The notes beneath the pieces were generated by a model. It was not told where the DNA came from. It did no database searches and saw only the letters and a program-made list of their open reading frames with translations. Source: Nannochloropsis oceanica (taxonomy: Eukaryota; Sar; Eustigmatophyceae; Eustigmatales; Monodopsidaceae). Taken from it: 64,000 nt of DNA. The position numbers and the translations under genes are program-made. The DNA is taken from positions 558,001 through 622,000 of the forward strand of contig CP038121.1 of NCBI GenBank assembly GCA_004519485.1, written 5' to 3'. Within the stretch, counting starts at the first letter, position 1, and each line of letters begins with the position of its first letter. Shown here piece after piece: positions 45,730 to 56,626 of the stretch.

Positions 45730-46560
45730 TAGAGGTCTGTGTGATGAACACAGTGCCTCCGCCTCCTCCTCCTCCATCTCCTCCGCCTCCTCCGCCTCCT
45801 CCTCCTCTGCTTCAACAGCCTCCATCTCCTCCATCTCTTGATGGCAAGGGAAGTCCGACATACCCTTGGGCTCCAGCCGCGGTGATCCTCCCGTACGGGG
45901 CAGAGATCTGACCACGCAGGATCACATCCCGAAAGAAGCCTCCCTCATCAGTTATGGCAGCGACACTCATAAATGAGTGGAAGCCCTTCGTAATAGAGAG
46001 GGCCATGACCGCCCCCCTCTATTCAGATGATACTTGTGGAGCAGTATACGCAGCGCTTGGACTGCCACGAATGCAGCGTCAGCCCCTCCGCGGTTGAGCA
46101 AGACGACGATGGGCGCGAGTTTGCCTTCGATTCTCATGTCCGTGTATACGATTACCCCCTCGCAGCTGAACCATCATGGAAAACACGGCACCATCGTCGG
46201 TGCTGTACACATTGCGAGTGATAAACAGGGTCTTGCCCGTCCATGCTGCCTCCTATACGGCAATACATCTAACTGCAAAAGGATTGTCACCGCGAAATGT
46301 AGCGGCGAAAATATCACCTGAGACCGAGTACCGAGCGATTGCGGCAGCGAGTGTGTACCCACTGGCACTCTGGTCTATAAATGGAAAGTTCTGTTGTACT
46401 GGCCGAACAGGCATACCAAAAGTCTTGACGTTGTCCACACGCGCGGGCAGGATGCTGGGAAAGTCATCCTCAAGAGGAGCGATGAAACAGGTTATTACTC
46501 TGACGCTGATGTCAGCTTTGTCACCGATGGTGCACATTGACGTGAGCGAACTAAAATATT
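45730..46560 (-). pseudogene. decayed coding region of unknown origin
   Basis: Several minus-strand stretches in different frames have protein-like composition: SITKGFHSFMSVAAITDEGG near 45900-46000, VVLLNRGGADAAFVAVQALR near 46060-46130 and PVQQNFPFIDQSASGYTLAA near 46330-46420. They sit downstream of direct repeat copy 2, which supplies a duplicated promoter-like segment facing them. The region looks broken in several places. I do not recognise the family and cannot say whether it was a host gene or part of a mobile or virus-like element. Confidence 0.35.
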
Positions 46561-46716
46561 GGTGGAATTGGCCAGGTGTCGTTTCATTTCACCTAGCCGG
46601 TGGTTTACCACCGACAACATGAGCCAAAGGAAAGAAAAAAACGCCATCATTATGATCGTGCTCCTCCTTCTGCTGCTGCTGCTGCTGCTGCTGTTGCTGC
46701 TGCTTTCGCTGGTTCT

Positions 46717-46968
46717 CGGGGGCCTGCATGGTAGCTGTTTTGTCTAGTGTAGTGTAACGATGGGGTCATATAAGTGAGCGCATCAGGTGGAAGGGGCAAC
46801 CAACCCCTTTTTGTTGGGGTCAACTTGAATTGAATGCTTGTTATTCCCAAGAAAAATCGTGGTGTGTGTGACAGGTTTTTGTTTCATGGAGAGATAATGC
46901 TCTATCGTTTGTCCCCAAGGGAAAACTGCAGGCTGAGCAGTGTGACATAAGGGCCCACTAGATCCGGA
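46717..46968 (+). repeat. direct repeat, copy 2: duplicated 5' end of the KEN-box gene
   Basis: Matches 43797-44075. On the minus strand it keeps an ATG with MQAP, but then reads ENQRK and a poly-Gln run from (CAG)n at about 46668-46703 instead of NKENVAAS, so the KEN degron is missing. The promoter-side sequence is kept for about 200 bases. Confidence 0.7.
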
Positions 46969-47332
46969 AAACATATTTACAAGGCTTAGACTTTTGTGTA
47001 AAGAGATGCCTTGCCATATGTGCCTGCCTCTTCGCCGGGCTCTGACCGATCCGACGAAGGAATGAACGATGACGACTGCGCCACTGCCAGGTCATACCTT
47101 TCTACGCCTCGACCGTGTGTCCCATACCAAGCATTTGCCATCCAAGTCAGTCCCCTCGCATCCTGGCAAATGAGTGCCTACATATTGCCTCAAGGTACTT
47201 TTGTTGCGGGCTTAACCCCTCCTTTCTTTACAACAAACGCTTGGTTAGACGCGGACCAATATCCGCCTCACCATCATCCATGTCGATCCCCGCCCATACC
47301 CATCCTACAACACACCCCACACTCCCCTTTAC

Positions 47333-50300
47333 ATGCAGTGCACCATGACCGGCCGCATAGGGCGGCAAATTTCTCTTTTATTTCTTTTCGTCCTTGCTGG
47401 CGTAGCCCGTGCCTTCTTCTTGGGCGGGCACAAGGCAACTCCAGCAGCAATTGGGGGAGGAGGTTTCTTGCCATCCTCAGGGCCTGTTCAGGCATGGACC
47501 ACCACCTCCCTGTCCTCCTCTGCCGTATACACCAGCAGCTCGTTGTACGCCGCAGTGGGAAGCGTGATGGAGAAGCCCGTCAAGATTCCTGAGACGGACA
47601 GCGGGGAGAACAAGAAGGTCTTTGAGCGGCTCTTTGTCCAACTCAGCAAGGAAACGAGCGAGGTAGGTTTTCCGGCCTCTATGTATGTGATATGTGAGGT
47701 GATTTGATCTTGCTGTCACTACGCGTGTCTCATTTTTCTGTCTTCCTTGTCCCCCATGGCCGCTTTGTTGATCGACCTTTCCGCCTATTTCTCAACTTAA
47801 TCCATCACCCCCCCCCCCCCCACCCCTATCCCCTCTCCTGCCTTCCTCCCTTATCAGATCCCCCAAGCTTCTCTCGACGAGGCTCTGGCCCTGGCTGCCC
47901 GCGGTCGTAGCTGGAGCCGTGCCATGAAACTATTGCGGTTGCCGACAGCAAGGCCCACAAGAGATCAGTACCACATGGCGATCGTGGCGTGTAAACGGGC
48001 GCAGCACAAATGGTAGGGAGGGAGGAAGGGAGGGAGGGAGGGAGGGAGGGAGGAAGGGAGGATGGAGGGAGATGGACGCAGTCAATTAACCTGAGCATAT
48101 TTCTCTCCTGCTTTACATATCTTAATTCACATGTCTCCTCCCCTCCTTTCCTCCCCTCCCTCCCTCCCTTTCTTTCCCCCCCCAGGCGCCAAGCCCTGGA
48201 GCTGATCGACGAGGCCGTGGCCCGGGGTCTGCAGCCCAACGCCACCTCCTTCCAAGAGGTCATGTCCATCTGCGCTGTCGCCCAGCGCCCCAAGGAAGCC
48301 GTCTCCGTCCTGGACCGGATGGGGAAGGCGGGGGTGAACGCCGGCCTCTCGAGCTACAACATCGCCGTGTCGGCGCTCGCTCATCAGGGCCAGTGGAAGA
48401 AGGCTCTCAAGATCATCACCTACATGGAGAAGCAGGCCGTGTGGCCCGACACCAAGACCTACACCTCCGCAATGGAAGCCTGCGCCAAGGCCGGCGAGTG
48501 GCAACGGGCTCTGCTTCTGCTAGAGGAGATGGTGGCGCAGAAGGGGGTCCCTCCCTCCACCCCTACCTACAACGCCGCCATGCGCGCGTGTGTAGTGGGC
48601 GGACAGGACGACCGAGCCCTGGCCTTCCTGGACGAGATGCTGCGAAAAGGCGTGGGGGTGGACGAGGACTCCTTCGGCATCGCCATCAAGGCCTGCGAGG
48701 GGGCCAAGAGGAAGGACAAGGCGCTCGAGCTCTGGCAGGAGGAGATGCCCCGTCAATCTCTCCCTCCTTCCCTCCCTCCCCTCGAGGCCCTTCTCCGCGT
48801 GCTGGTCAAGACGGAGAGGGAAGTGGAGTCCTGGCCGGCGGCCTGTGCGATCATTGATGCCCTCCCTCCCTCGTCCCCGTCCTCCTCCTCGCCCTCCCTC
48901 ACCCAAGCAGACGGTGCCATGGCCCTGGTCAGGGCGGCGAGAAGCTTGCAGTTGCCGGCGGAAGGACCGGGGGAAGAAGGGGTGGTTGGGAAGTATGTGG
49001 TTGGAAAGCTATTGGCAGCAGGGAGGGTGGGGGAAGCGGTGCGCCTGTGCTCGGAGGAGGACCGACTGGGCTTCGCGGTCATGAGGGAGGGAGGCAGGGA
49101 GGGGGGGAGCGAGGAGAGCGTGGCGTGTTTGGGGGTGTTGTTGCAGTGGAGGGAGGCGGTGAGGATGAGACAGGGGGCGGGGCCGTGCGCGAAACCGGAC
49201 CTGGTGCGAACGAGGCTGGAAATGGAGATGAAGGAGTCGGGGGTGCTGGGGAAGGAGGACGAGGAGATGAACGCCGTCAAGGCCCTGTGCGAGGACGGGG
49301 AGCTGGACGCGGCGATCGAGAGGATCCGGAGTAAGGGCGGCAAGCCCAGGCCGAGCGTGGTGAACTTGGCCATGGAATACGCCGTCGTCATCTTCAAGGA
49401 CGTGGCCGGTGCGTCTGCCTCTCCCTTTGATGTCGTGATTATTTTGAGTGAATCTGTGTGTATGAGTGTGTGTTTGAGTGTTTTCATTCATAATTTTTTC
49501 CTTCCTTATGTCCTTTAAAAAGGCTCTTTTATGTCATGCGCACCTCTTCCCTCCCTCGCTCTCTCCTGCCCAATTTCCCTTCCCCCCTCTCTTCCTCGCC
49601 CTCCAGAAAGATACAAATATATAATACGAAACATTCACTCATCTCTTCTCTCTTCCTCTCCCTCCCTCCTTCTCGCCAGCTGCCAAGAAGATTTTGGAAA
49701 TCCCGGGGGCCGGCTCCCGTCCCTTCTACAACAGGGCCTTGCGGGTCGCGGCGGCGGCCAAGCGTTGGGGAACGGTGGCCTCGCTGCAGAAGAAAATGAC
49801 AATGAATGGGATTGTGTCCGATGCCGAGACGTTCCTGCAGCTGATTGTGGGAAGTACTGAGGCTGAGAGCTTGACGCGGGTGCAGAGGTAAAAAGAGAGG
49901 GAGGGAAGGAATGGAAGGAAGGGAGGGAGGGAGGGAAAGGAGGGACCTCGTTTTTATGACCATAGTTTTTCATTGCTCCTCCCTCGTATATCTCTCTCCT
50001 CTCTCTTTTTTCACAGATACCACCACCAAATGGAAAAGGAGGGCTTTGCCACCGAGCCCGCCCATGCCGTGGCCCTTATGGCCTTCTACAACGACAAGCG
50101 CAAGTACTCCCTCTCCCTGGCCGTGTTCCAGGAGCAGGTAGCGAGGAACAGCGAGGCAGGGGGGGAGCAGCGGGAGGAGATGACGAGGCTGGCGCTGGAG
50201 GCATGTGCCATAGGGGGCCTGTGGGAGGAAGTCCAGGAGATCGCCGCAGCCGCACGTCTGTCGGTAGAGGAGGATGCCGCAGCCCGCACGGCGCTGTTGG

Positions 50301-50812
50301 AGGCCATGGCACGCGCGGGGGGTATGGTTGGGGAGGTGGAGAAGAGGGTGCGCGGGCTGGAGAGCGGGAAGAGTTTGGATGTGGCTGCGGGGAACGCCCT
50401 GTTGAGGGCGTACCAAGTAGAGGGACGGGTGGAGGAGGCGACGAGCACGCTGCAGGCTATGGAGTCGGGGTTGTTCAGCGTGCCCCCCTCGGCGGCCTCG
50501 TACGAAATCGTCATGGCGGCCCTGGCTGCCACCGGCGTGGCAGAGAGGGAGGCGGAGGCCGCGTCGCTGTTTGCGAGGCAGCAGCCCCCGTCCTCGGAGG
50601 GCTTCCGGCTGGCGCTGACGTGCTTGTGCCGTGGCGGTCGGTACAAGGAGGCCCTGGGCTTGCTTCCCGCCTTGGGAGACACGTGCAATGTGGACCCGAG
50701 CGACAACTTGCTCAAGGCGGCCATGAAGGCCGCGCTGGGCATGGGCACGAAGGAATCCTTGCCCGCGCTTCGAAAGCTGGCGGCATCGTCGCCGTCAAGC
50801 TCAGCCTTGTAG
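47333..50812 (+). CDS. plastid-targeted pentatricopeptide repeat (PPR) protein
   Basis: Five exons (47333-47662, 47858-48012, 48186-49408, 49680-49887, 50017-50812) sum to 904 codons. The start (MTGRIGRQISLLFLFVLAGV then ARAFFLGG) is a signal peptide followed by a Phe at the cleavage point and a basic, hydroxylated stretch: the stramenopile plastid signal. Exon 3 carries PPR units of 35 residues, for example GLSSYNIAVSALAHQGQWKK, TKTYTSAMEACAKAGEWQRA, TPTYNAAMRACVVGGQDDRA and DSFGIAIKACEGAKRKDKAL. PPR helices bind single-stranded RNA one base per repeat and act in organelle RNA processing, stability or translation. The second half has further degenerate repeats. No DYW or SMR domain is seen. 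The exon 3 to 4 intron has a T-rich acceptor region. Confidence 0.85.
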
Positions 50813-51256
50813 GAGGTGGCAGGAGAAGGGGGTATAAAAGAAAGTAAGGCACGTGTGTGATTTTTAGGGGAGGGGTTCAGGGGAGGATCTTTCGGGTTGG
50901 AGGAAGGAGGAAGAGGGGAAGGGCGGATATACTTGTACGACGGGAAACATTTAAAAAAGAAGAAGAAGGATGCAGAGAAGAAACAAATTTTTGGTTTGTG
51001 TTCAACGGATACATGTACAGACGGTCTTGATACGTACAGTTGTCCGGGAACGCATTGCATTTGGCGGAGGCGGTGACATATGCGCTCTAGCTTTAAAGCA
51101 TCCACTTCCGCATAACTTATTTTTCTTTTTTCTTTCTGGTCTAGGTTCGTCTCTCCCCCTCTCCGCTTCTCGTCTCCTCCATTACTCAGGGATACTTCAT
51201 TGGCAAGACACAGTGCACTGCGTTCCCCCCTTCCACCCGCCTTCCCTTCCTCCCTC
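50813..51256. other. intergenic between convergent genes
   Basis: 444 bases holding the 3' flanks of the PPR gene and of the lyase gene. No gene recognised. Confidence 0.45.
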
Positions 51257-54200
51257 CTAGTTGTGATCCTGCAGGCTCCCGCTCTCAGTCCCGCAGAATG
51301 GGTCGATGACGATGTTGATGAGGGTGGGGCCCGTCCCTGCGATTGCCTGGAGGGAGGGAGGGGGGGAGGGAGGGAGGGGGGGAGGGAGGGAGGGAGGGAG
51401 AGGAAGGTGTGTGAGTGTTGGTCTTACACACAATTCCTCCGCCCGTTGGATGTCAGTTGACTCGATTCTGCGAAACAGCCCACTGCACAGATTTTCTCTT
51501 GTCCCTCCCGCCCTGCCTCCCTACCTGCGCCAAGGCCGCCTCCAGCTCCTCTGGGGTCGCGGCCGAGAGGCCCCGAGCGCCGAGGCCGATGGCCACGAGG
51601 TCGTATCGCAGATCGGGAGTGAAGGCCGTGGGCGTGGGGTCCTGGGGGAGGGAAGGAGGGAAGGAGAGTAGGGGAAATGAAGGCAATCAGTAGTGGGCGA
51701 GAATGGGCCAAAGGGCCAAGCTGGGAGTAATTTGACTTTGTGCTGCCTGGAATCCATCCCTCTGCCTCCCTCCCTCCCTCCCTTCTTTCCTCCTTCCCTC
51801 CCCCCCATCCCGCTTTACCTCCGGGAAGGCCGTGCCAGGGTCGCCCTCGAACTTCCCACCGTAGATACCGTTGTTGTTGAAGACCAACACGATGATCTTG
51901 AGCTTGTAGCGGGCCATGGTCTCCACCTAGGGCACGGGGGGAGGGAGGGAGGTAGGTAGGAAAGTATTATGAATCGATGCATCATCTTCATCCCATCGAT
52001 TCCTCCCCCCCTTCCTCTCCCTCTCCCTCCCTCCCTACCTCCATGCCGCTGAATCCGAAGGCACTGTCGCCCTCGATCGCAAAGACACACCGCTCGGGTC
52101 CATGCACGGCTGCGGCACCGATAGCGTAACCTAGACCTACGCCCATAGTGCCCCACGTGCCTGAAGGAGGGAGTGAGGGAGGGAGGGAGGGAGGGAACTG
52201 CCGTTGGTTCGGGTACTACTGGAGGGAAAGAGGGAAGGAAGAAGGTGAGGAGGGAGGGAGGGAGGGAGGGGAAAGCAGGGCGTACCAGCGTCGAGGCGGG
52301 CGCGGGGCGTGGTCATGTTGAGGAGGGAGCGGCCGATGTCCATGGTGTTGGCGCCCTCAGAGACGATGACGGGGGGGGTCTAGGAGGAGGAGAGGAGGGA
52401 GGCATGTGGAATGAGCGGTCAGTAGTTTCACGACAGGAGGGAAAGAGGGAGGGAGGGAGAGAGGGAGGGAGGGAGGGAGGAGGGGGCAGGTACGTACGGG
52501 GAGGGCGGCGATGGCCTTAAGGATGACGGCGTAAGTGGTGTGATAGTCAAGGGGCACCTTGACCTTGGCCAGCTTCGAGGCCATGGACTGGCTGTTTTTG
52601 GCGACCTGTGGTGGGGGGGAGGGAGGAAGTATGAGGGGGGGAGGGAGGAAGGATGAGGACAGAGGCACCGTCGTCTTGGGCCATGGACAGGCTACTCCTA
52701 GGGCGGAGCGAGAAAGGGAGGGAGGGAGGGGAGGGAGGGAGAGAGGGATAGGTGGTGGACTATCTGGCACGAGGAAGGGAAGGAGGAAGGGAGGGAGGGA
52801 GGGAGGGAGGGAGGTGGGGGTACCTTGGCTTGGATGGCTCCGACCCACTCGCCGCCGGCGTCCACCTTCCAATTGGTCGCACCCAGGCCCTGAACGGGGG
52901 ATGGGGACATGCGAGGGAGGGGGGAGGAGGGGGTGAAGAACAAGATTAGATGCTGGAGGAGGAAATGATCGAAGAGGGGAAGGAGAGAGGGGGGAGGGAG
53001 GGAGGGAGGGAAGGAGGGCGGGTATACCTTGTACAGTGCGCTGACAATGGTCTTGGCGTGGCCCGTCAGGTGTCGCCGCCGCTCCGACTCGGGCAGGTCC
53101 TGCGGCATCGGAAAAACAAAAGAAACGAGGGAGGGAGAGAGGGAAGGAGGGAGGGAAGAAGGGAGGGAGGGAGAGAAGGAGGAGGGGAAGGAGGGAGGGG
53201 GAGGGAAGGCAAAAATGTACAATAAAGATGAGCAACTGTCACGATACACTCGCACGGTGTCCCTAGCCACCCTCTCTCTTTCTCCCTCCCTCCCTCATTC
53301 CAGACCTGAACCACGTCCACGAGGATAAAGGTCGCCTGTGGGTTCCAACGGGGGGGCTCGCCATAGTGCAGGATCCAGTTCAACCGCGCCCCTACTACCA
53401 GCACCACATCGGCCTGGAGGGGGGGGGGGCGGGAGGGAGGACGGGAAGGAAATGAATGACGTGGCAAAGGAAAAGTCGACAAGCCGGAAGTCCGCGCTTT
53501 GACCATCCTCGTTTCCGCCCTCCCTCCCTCTCGCCCTCCCTCCCTCCCTCCCTCCCTCCCTACCTCCTTCAAGACCAAGCTCCGCGCGGCCGCCGCCGAG
53601 AGCGGGTGGTCATCCTCCACCACCCCCTTCCCCATGGGCGTGGCCAGGAAGGGAATCCCTGTGCCGGCCACCAGGGCGCGGAGCTCATCTATAGGGAGGA
53701 AGGGAGGGAGGGAGGGAGGGAGGGAGGGACGGACGGAGGGGTGAGATGGGTGATGTATTATCATTCGTGGAGCCAAATTGGCCCTCCCTCCTTTCCTTTC
53801 TCCCTCTCGCCGTCCCGCCCGCCCTCTCTCCCTCCTTGAGCCTGCAAAAAGCATCTGGGCTGCTCAAGACAGATGAATACCTAGTTATCACAGCCGACCT
53901 CGTCTTCCCTCCCTCCCTTCCTCCCTCCCTCCCTCCCTCCCCGCTCACCCTCTGCTCGTGCGTAGGCCGCGCCCTTGCCGAAGACCAAGAGGGGCTTCTT
54001 AGCCTCCTGGAGGAGGGCCAGAGCCGAGGCCAGGGCGGTGGGGTCGGGGGTGAGGCCCGCAGACTGAGGGAGGGAGGGAGGGAGGGAGGGAGGGAGGGAG
54101 GGAGGGAAGGAGGGAGGGAGGGGTGGGTGAGCAGGCGCGCGCATGCGGGAGCCGAGGTAGCGTGGGTCCATAATGTTGGTCATGCTTCATCGAGGGCTTG

Positions 54201-56252
54201 AACGGGTGATGACGACAAAGGGGGGGCGAGGGACGGGAGAAGAGGGAAGAAAGAGAGAGAGGGAGGCTCGTCACACCTCTGCCTCCCGAGAAGCACAGAA
54301 AGAGGGAGGGAGAGGAAGTGAGCGGCAGATACCTGAATGCTGGCGAGAGTGGGGGCCACGGCCGCGGCCTTGTCGAGCTCTACCGCCTCCTCCGTGGGAG
54401 AAATTCTGCGACAGGTGGGGAGGCAGGGAGGGAGGCAGGCAGGCAGGCAGGGAGGGAGGGAGGGGGGGGGGGGCTTAGAATTAAAAGAAATGTAAAAAAT
54501 GACACGCCAGCCCCACTCCTCTCTTTCCATTCCCTCCCTCCCTCCCTCTCTTGCTCCCTCTCTCCCTCTTTCCATACCTGGAGTGCAACACGTCGGCGGG
54601 CAGGTCAATGTAGGCCCCTCCGGGCCTCCCTGAGGCGGCCAGAGTAACGGCGTCGGCTACGGCCTGGGGAATGGCCTCGATGGAGGTCACGGGGAATACC
54701 CCCTTGGCATGGCGCCTGGCCGCCTCGAGCTACGAGGGAGGGAAAGTAGAGAGGGAAAGGAGGTTATGTCGTTTCTGCTTAGTTTCCTCCATGTGATGTT
54801 TCCCCTTTCCCCCCTCGGCCCTCCCTTGCCCCCTCCCTCCCTCCCTCCCTCCCTACCTGATCCAGTTCCTGGAAGCCCCCGCCCTTGCCCCGATTGCTGC
54901 GGGCGGTGGAGCCGGAGAGCATCACCACGGGCCAGGCGTTCGTGCCTGGGTAGGGAGGGAGGAGGGGAGGGGAGGGAGGGGGAGAGGGCGGGTGGGACGA
55001 GGGAGGGAGGAGGGCGGGAGCGATAGATGTTGGGCTGGAGGGGGAGGGACGCGGCTTACCGGCGTTGGCGAGCCCCGCCAGCCCGTGAACGACGCCTGTG
55101 AGATGAAAGTTTCACCGTGTGTTAATCAGATGGGACACTATATGTGAATCTAGGCTAATCTCTTGAGTAAATGGAATGAATGACACATCTTAATCAAGAG
55201 ACCCCATTTCTTTCATATAAGGTAACGCCACACGAAGGTGAAGCGAAAGTGCTCAGTCATCACCCGCTATTCCTGCCTCCCTCCCTCCCTCCCGCCCTCC
55301 CTCCCGCCCTCCCTCCCGCCCTCCCTCCCGACCTGGCCCTGACACGGTGAGGAGACCGGCAGGCTTGCCGGTCATGTAGCCGATGGCAGTGGCGGCGTAG
55401 GCGGCCGCTTGCTCGTTGCGGAAGGCCAAAAAACGGATGCCCACCTCCTGGCGAGAGGGGGGGAAGGGAGGGAGGGAGGGAGGGAGGGAGGGAGGGAGGG
55501 AGGGAGGGAGGGAGGGAGGGAAATGAGTGCGGTTGTCGCTGCACAAGGAAACGACACAGCGAGAGGAAGAGGGACACGAGGGAGGGAGGAAGGGAGGGAG
55601 GGAGGGAGGGAGGGAGGGAGGGAGGGAGGGAGGAAAATAAGTGCGGTTGTCGCTGCACAAGGAAACGACACAGCGAGAGGAAGAGGGACACGAGGGAGGG
55701 AGGAAGGGAGGGAGGGAACAAGGCAGTACCTGCGCCGTGTTCCCCAGGCGCGTGACGGGGATGCCGACGACGCCGCACATGATGTCCATTCCCGCCGCCT
55801 TGAGGGCCTTGGCCGCCAGGAGGTAGCCGTCAGTGCCTTTGGGGGGGGGAGGGAGGGAGTGAGAGAGAGGGAGGAAGGGAGAGGTGAGGAGTAGGTGGAA
55901 CTCGGCGGCTGAATCTTTCCCGATTGGAGAGAAAGGGAGAGGGGAAGGGAGGGGGATGAAGAAAGGAAGGGTGGGAGGAAAAGAGGGAGGAAGGGCGGGA
56001 GGGAGGGGTAGTGAGTACCTTTGGAGGAAGCATCGGCAGCGGGGGTGGAGGAGGAGGAGGAGGAGGGGGAGTCGGCCGCGGGCGAGGCCCTGTGAAGGCG
56101 TGGCAAGAGAGGGAGGGAGGGGGGAAAGCAAGCAAGTGGATGGACGTGAGTAGGTCGGCGGCAAAAGGAGGGACGTACGTCCGTGAGGGTGCAGTCGTCG
56201 TCTGGAGAGAGGATGAGGCTCCTTCCTTCACTTCCGCCTTATGCTGCTTCAT
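51257..56252 (-). CDS. oxalyl-CoA decarboxylase / 2-hydroxyacyl-CoA lyase, ThDP enzyme
   Basis: Nineteen exons from ATG 56252 to the TAG at 51257-51259 (for example 56179-56252, 55730-55836, 55333-55447, 54578-54729, 53564-53688, 52039-52160, 51819-51926, 51525-51641, 51257-51346) sum to exactly 614 codons. All ThDP-enzyme landmarks are present: [20 protein letters not shown] with the catalytic Glu, [60 protein letters not shown], and the ThDP motif [11 protein letters not shown]...NNNGIYGG. The enzyme cleaves oxalyl-CoA to formyl-CoA and CO2, or 2-hydroxyacyl-CoA to formyl-CoA and an aldehyde. The ESGSLQDHN end resembles oxalyl-CoA decarboxylases; many internal motifs resemble HACL1. The last three residues are not a canonical PTS1. 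The first 48 residues are a Ser/Ala-rich leader. It lies 374 bp downstream of the ligase gene on the same strand, which favours oxalate as substrate. Confidence 0.85.
55527..55704 (+). repeat. 114-bp tandem duplication inside a lyase intron
   Basis: GTGCGGTTGTCGCTGCACAA begins at 55527 and again at 55641. About 60 unique bases plus the flanking (GGGA)n are repeated almost exactly. It lies in the intron 55448-55729. Confidence 0.9.
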
Positions 56253-56626
56253 TCTCTTCTCACTCTTACTCTTTATCTTGCTTTACTCTGCACCCTTACT
56301 CTTTTCATTTAATTTTTATTCTTCTCGTTCATATCCTCCTTCTTCATTCCCTCCTCCTCTCATTTTCTTCCCCCCTCCTTCTTCTTTTTCTTCTTCCCGT
56401 CTTCCCTTCTTGTAATTCATGCAACGGGCCTGCGCGCCCTCAACCAGGCCCTCCCCCGGTCCCTCCCCCGGCTCCTCTCCCGGTCCCTCCCCCGGCTCCT
56501 CTCCCGGTCCCTCCCCCTGACTTGATGCATCCTTTCGTCCATCGCAATTGACTCTCTTCTTCCTCCTTCTCCTCCTTCCTCGTCCTCTCCCTCGTCTTCC
56601 TCCCTCCCTCCCTCCCTCCCTCCTCC
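56253..56626. promoter_or_regulatory. intergenic between ligase stop and lyase start
   Basis: 374 bases between two minus-strand genes; it must contain the ligase 3' end and the lyase promoter. The plus strand is C/T-rich with a GGTCCCTCCCCCGGCTCCTCTCCC repeat-like block at about 56447-56517. No terminator or TATA element is recognised. Confidence 0.35.

Noticed and set aside
43797-46968. LTR-like pair of direct repeats around the accessory block
   Set aside because: The repeats are about 250-280 bases and same-oriented, but they include the start codons of a host gene, have no matching element ends or primer site that I can see, and the interior shows no recognised retroelement domain. Segmental duplication explains them better.
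51200-53270. Pro/Ser/Leu-rich frames (PPSLPPS repeats) on both strands from 51 to 59 kb
   Set aside because: They are translations of (TCCC)n and (GGGA)n intron repeats. The real exons are the short motif-bearing blocks between them.
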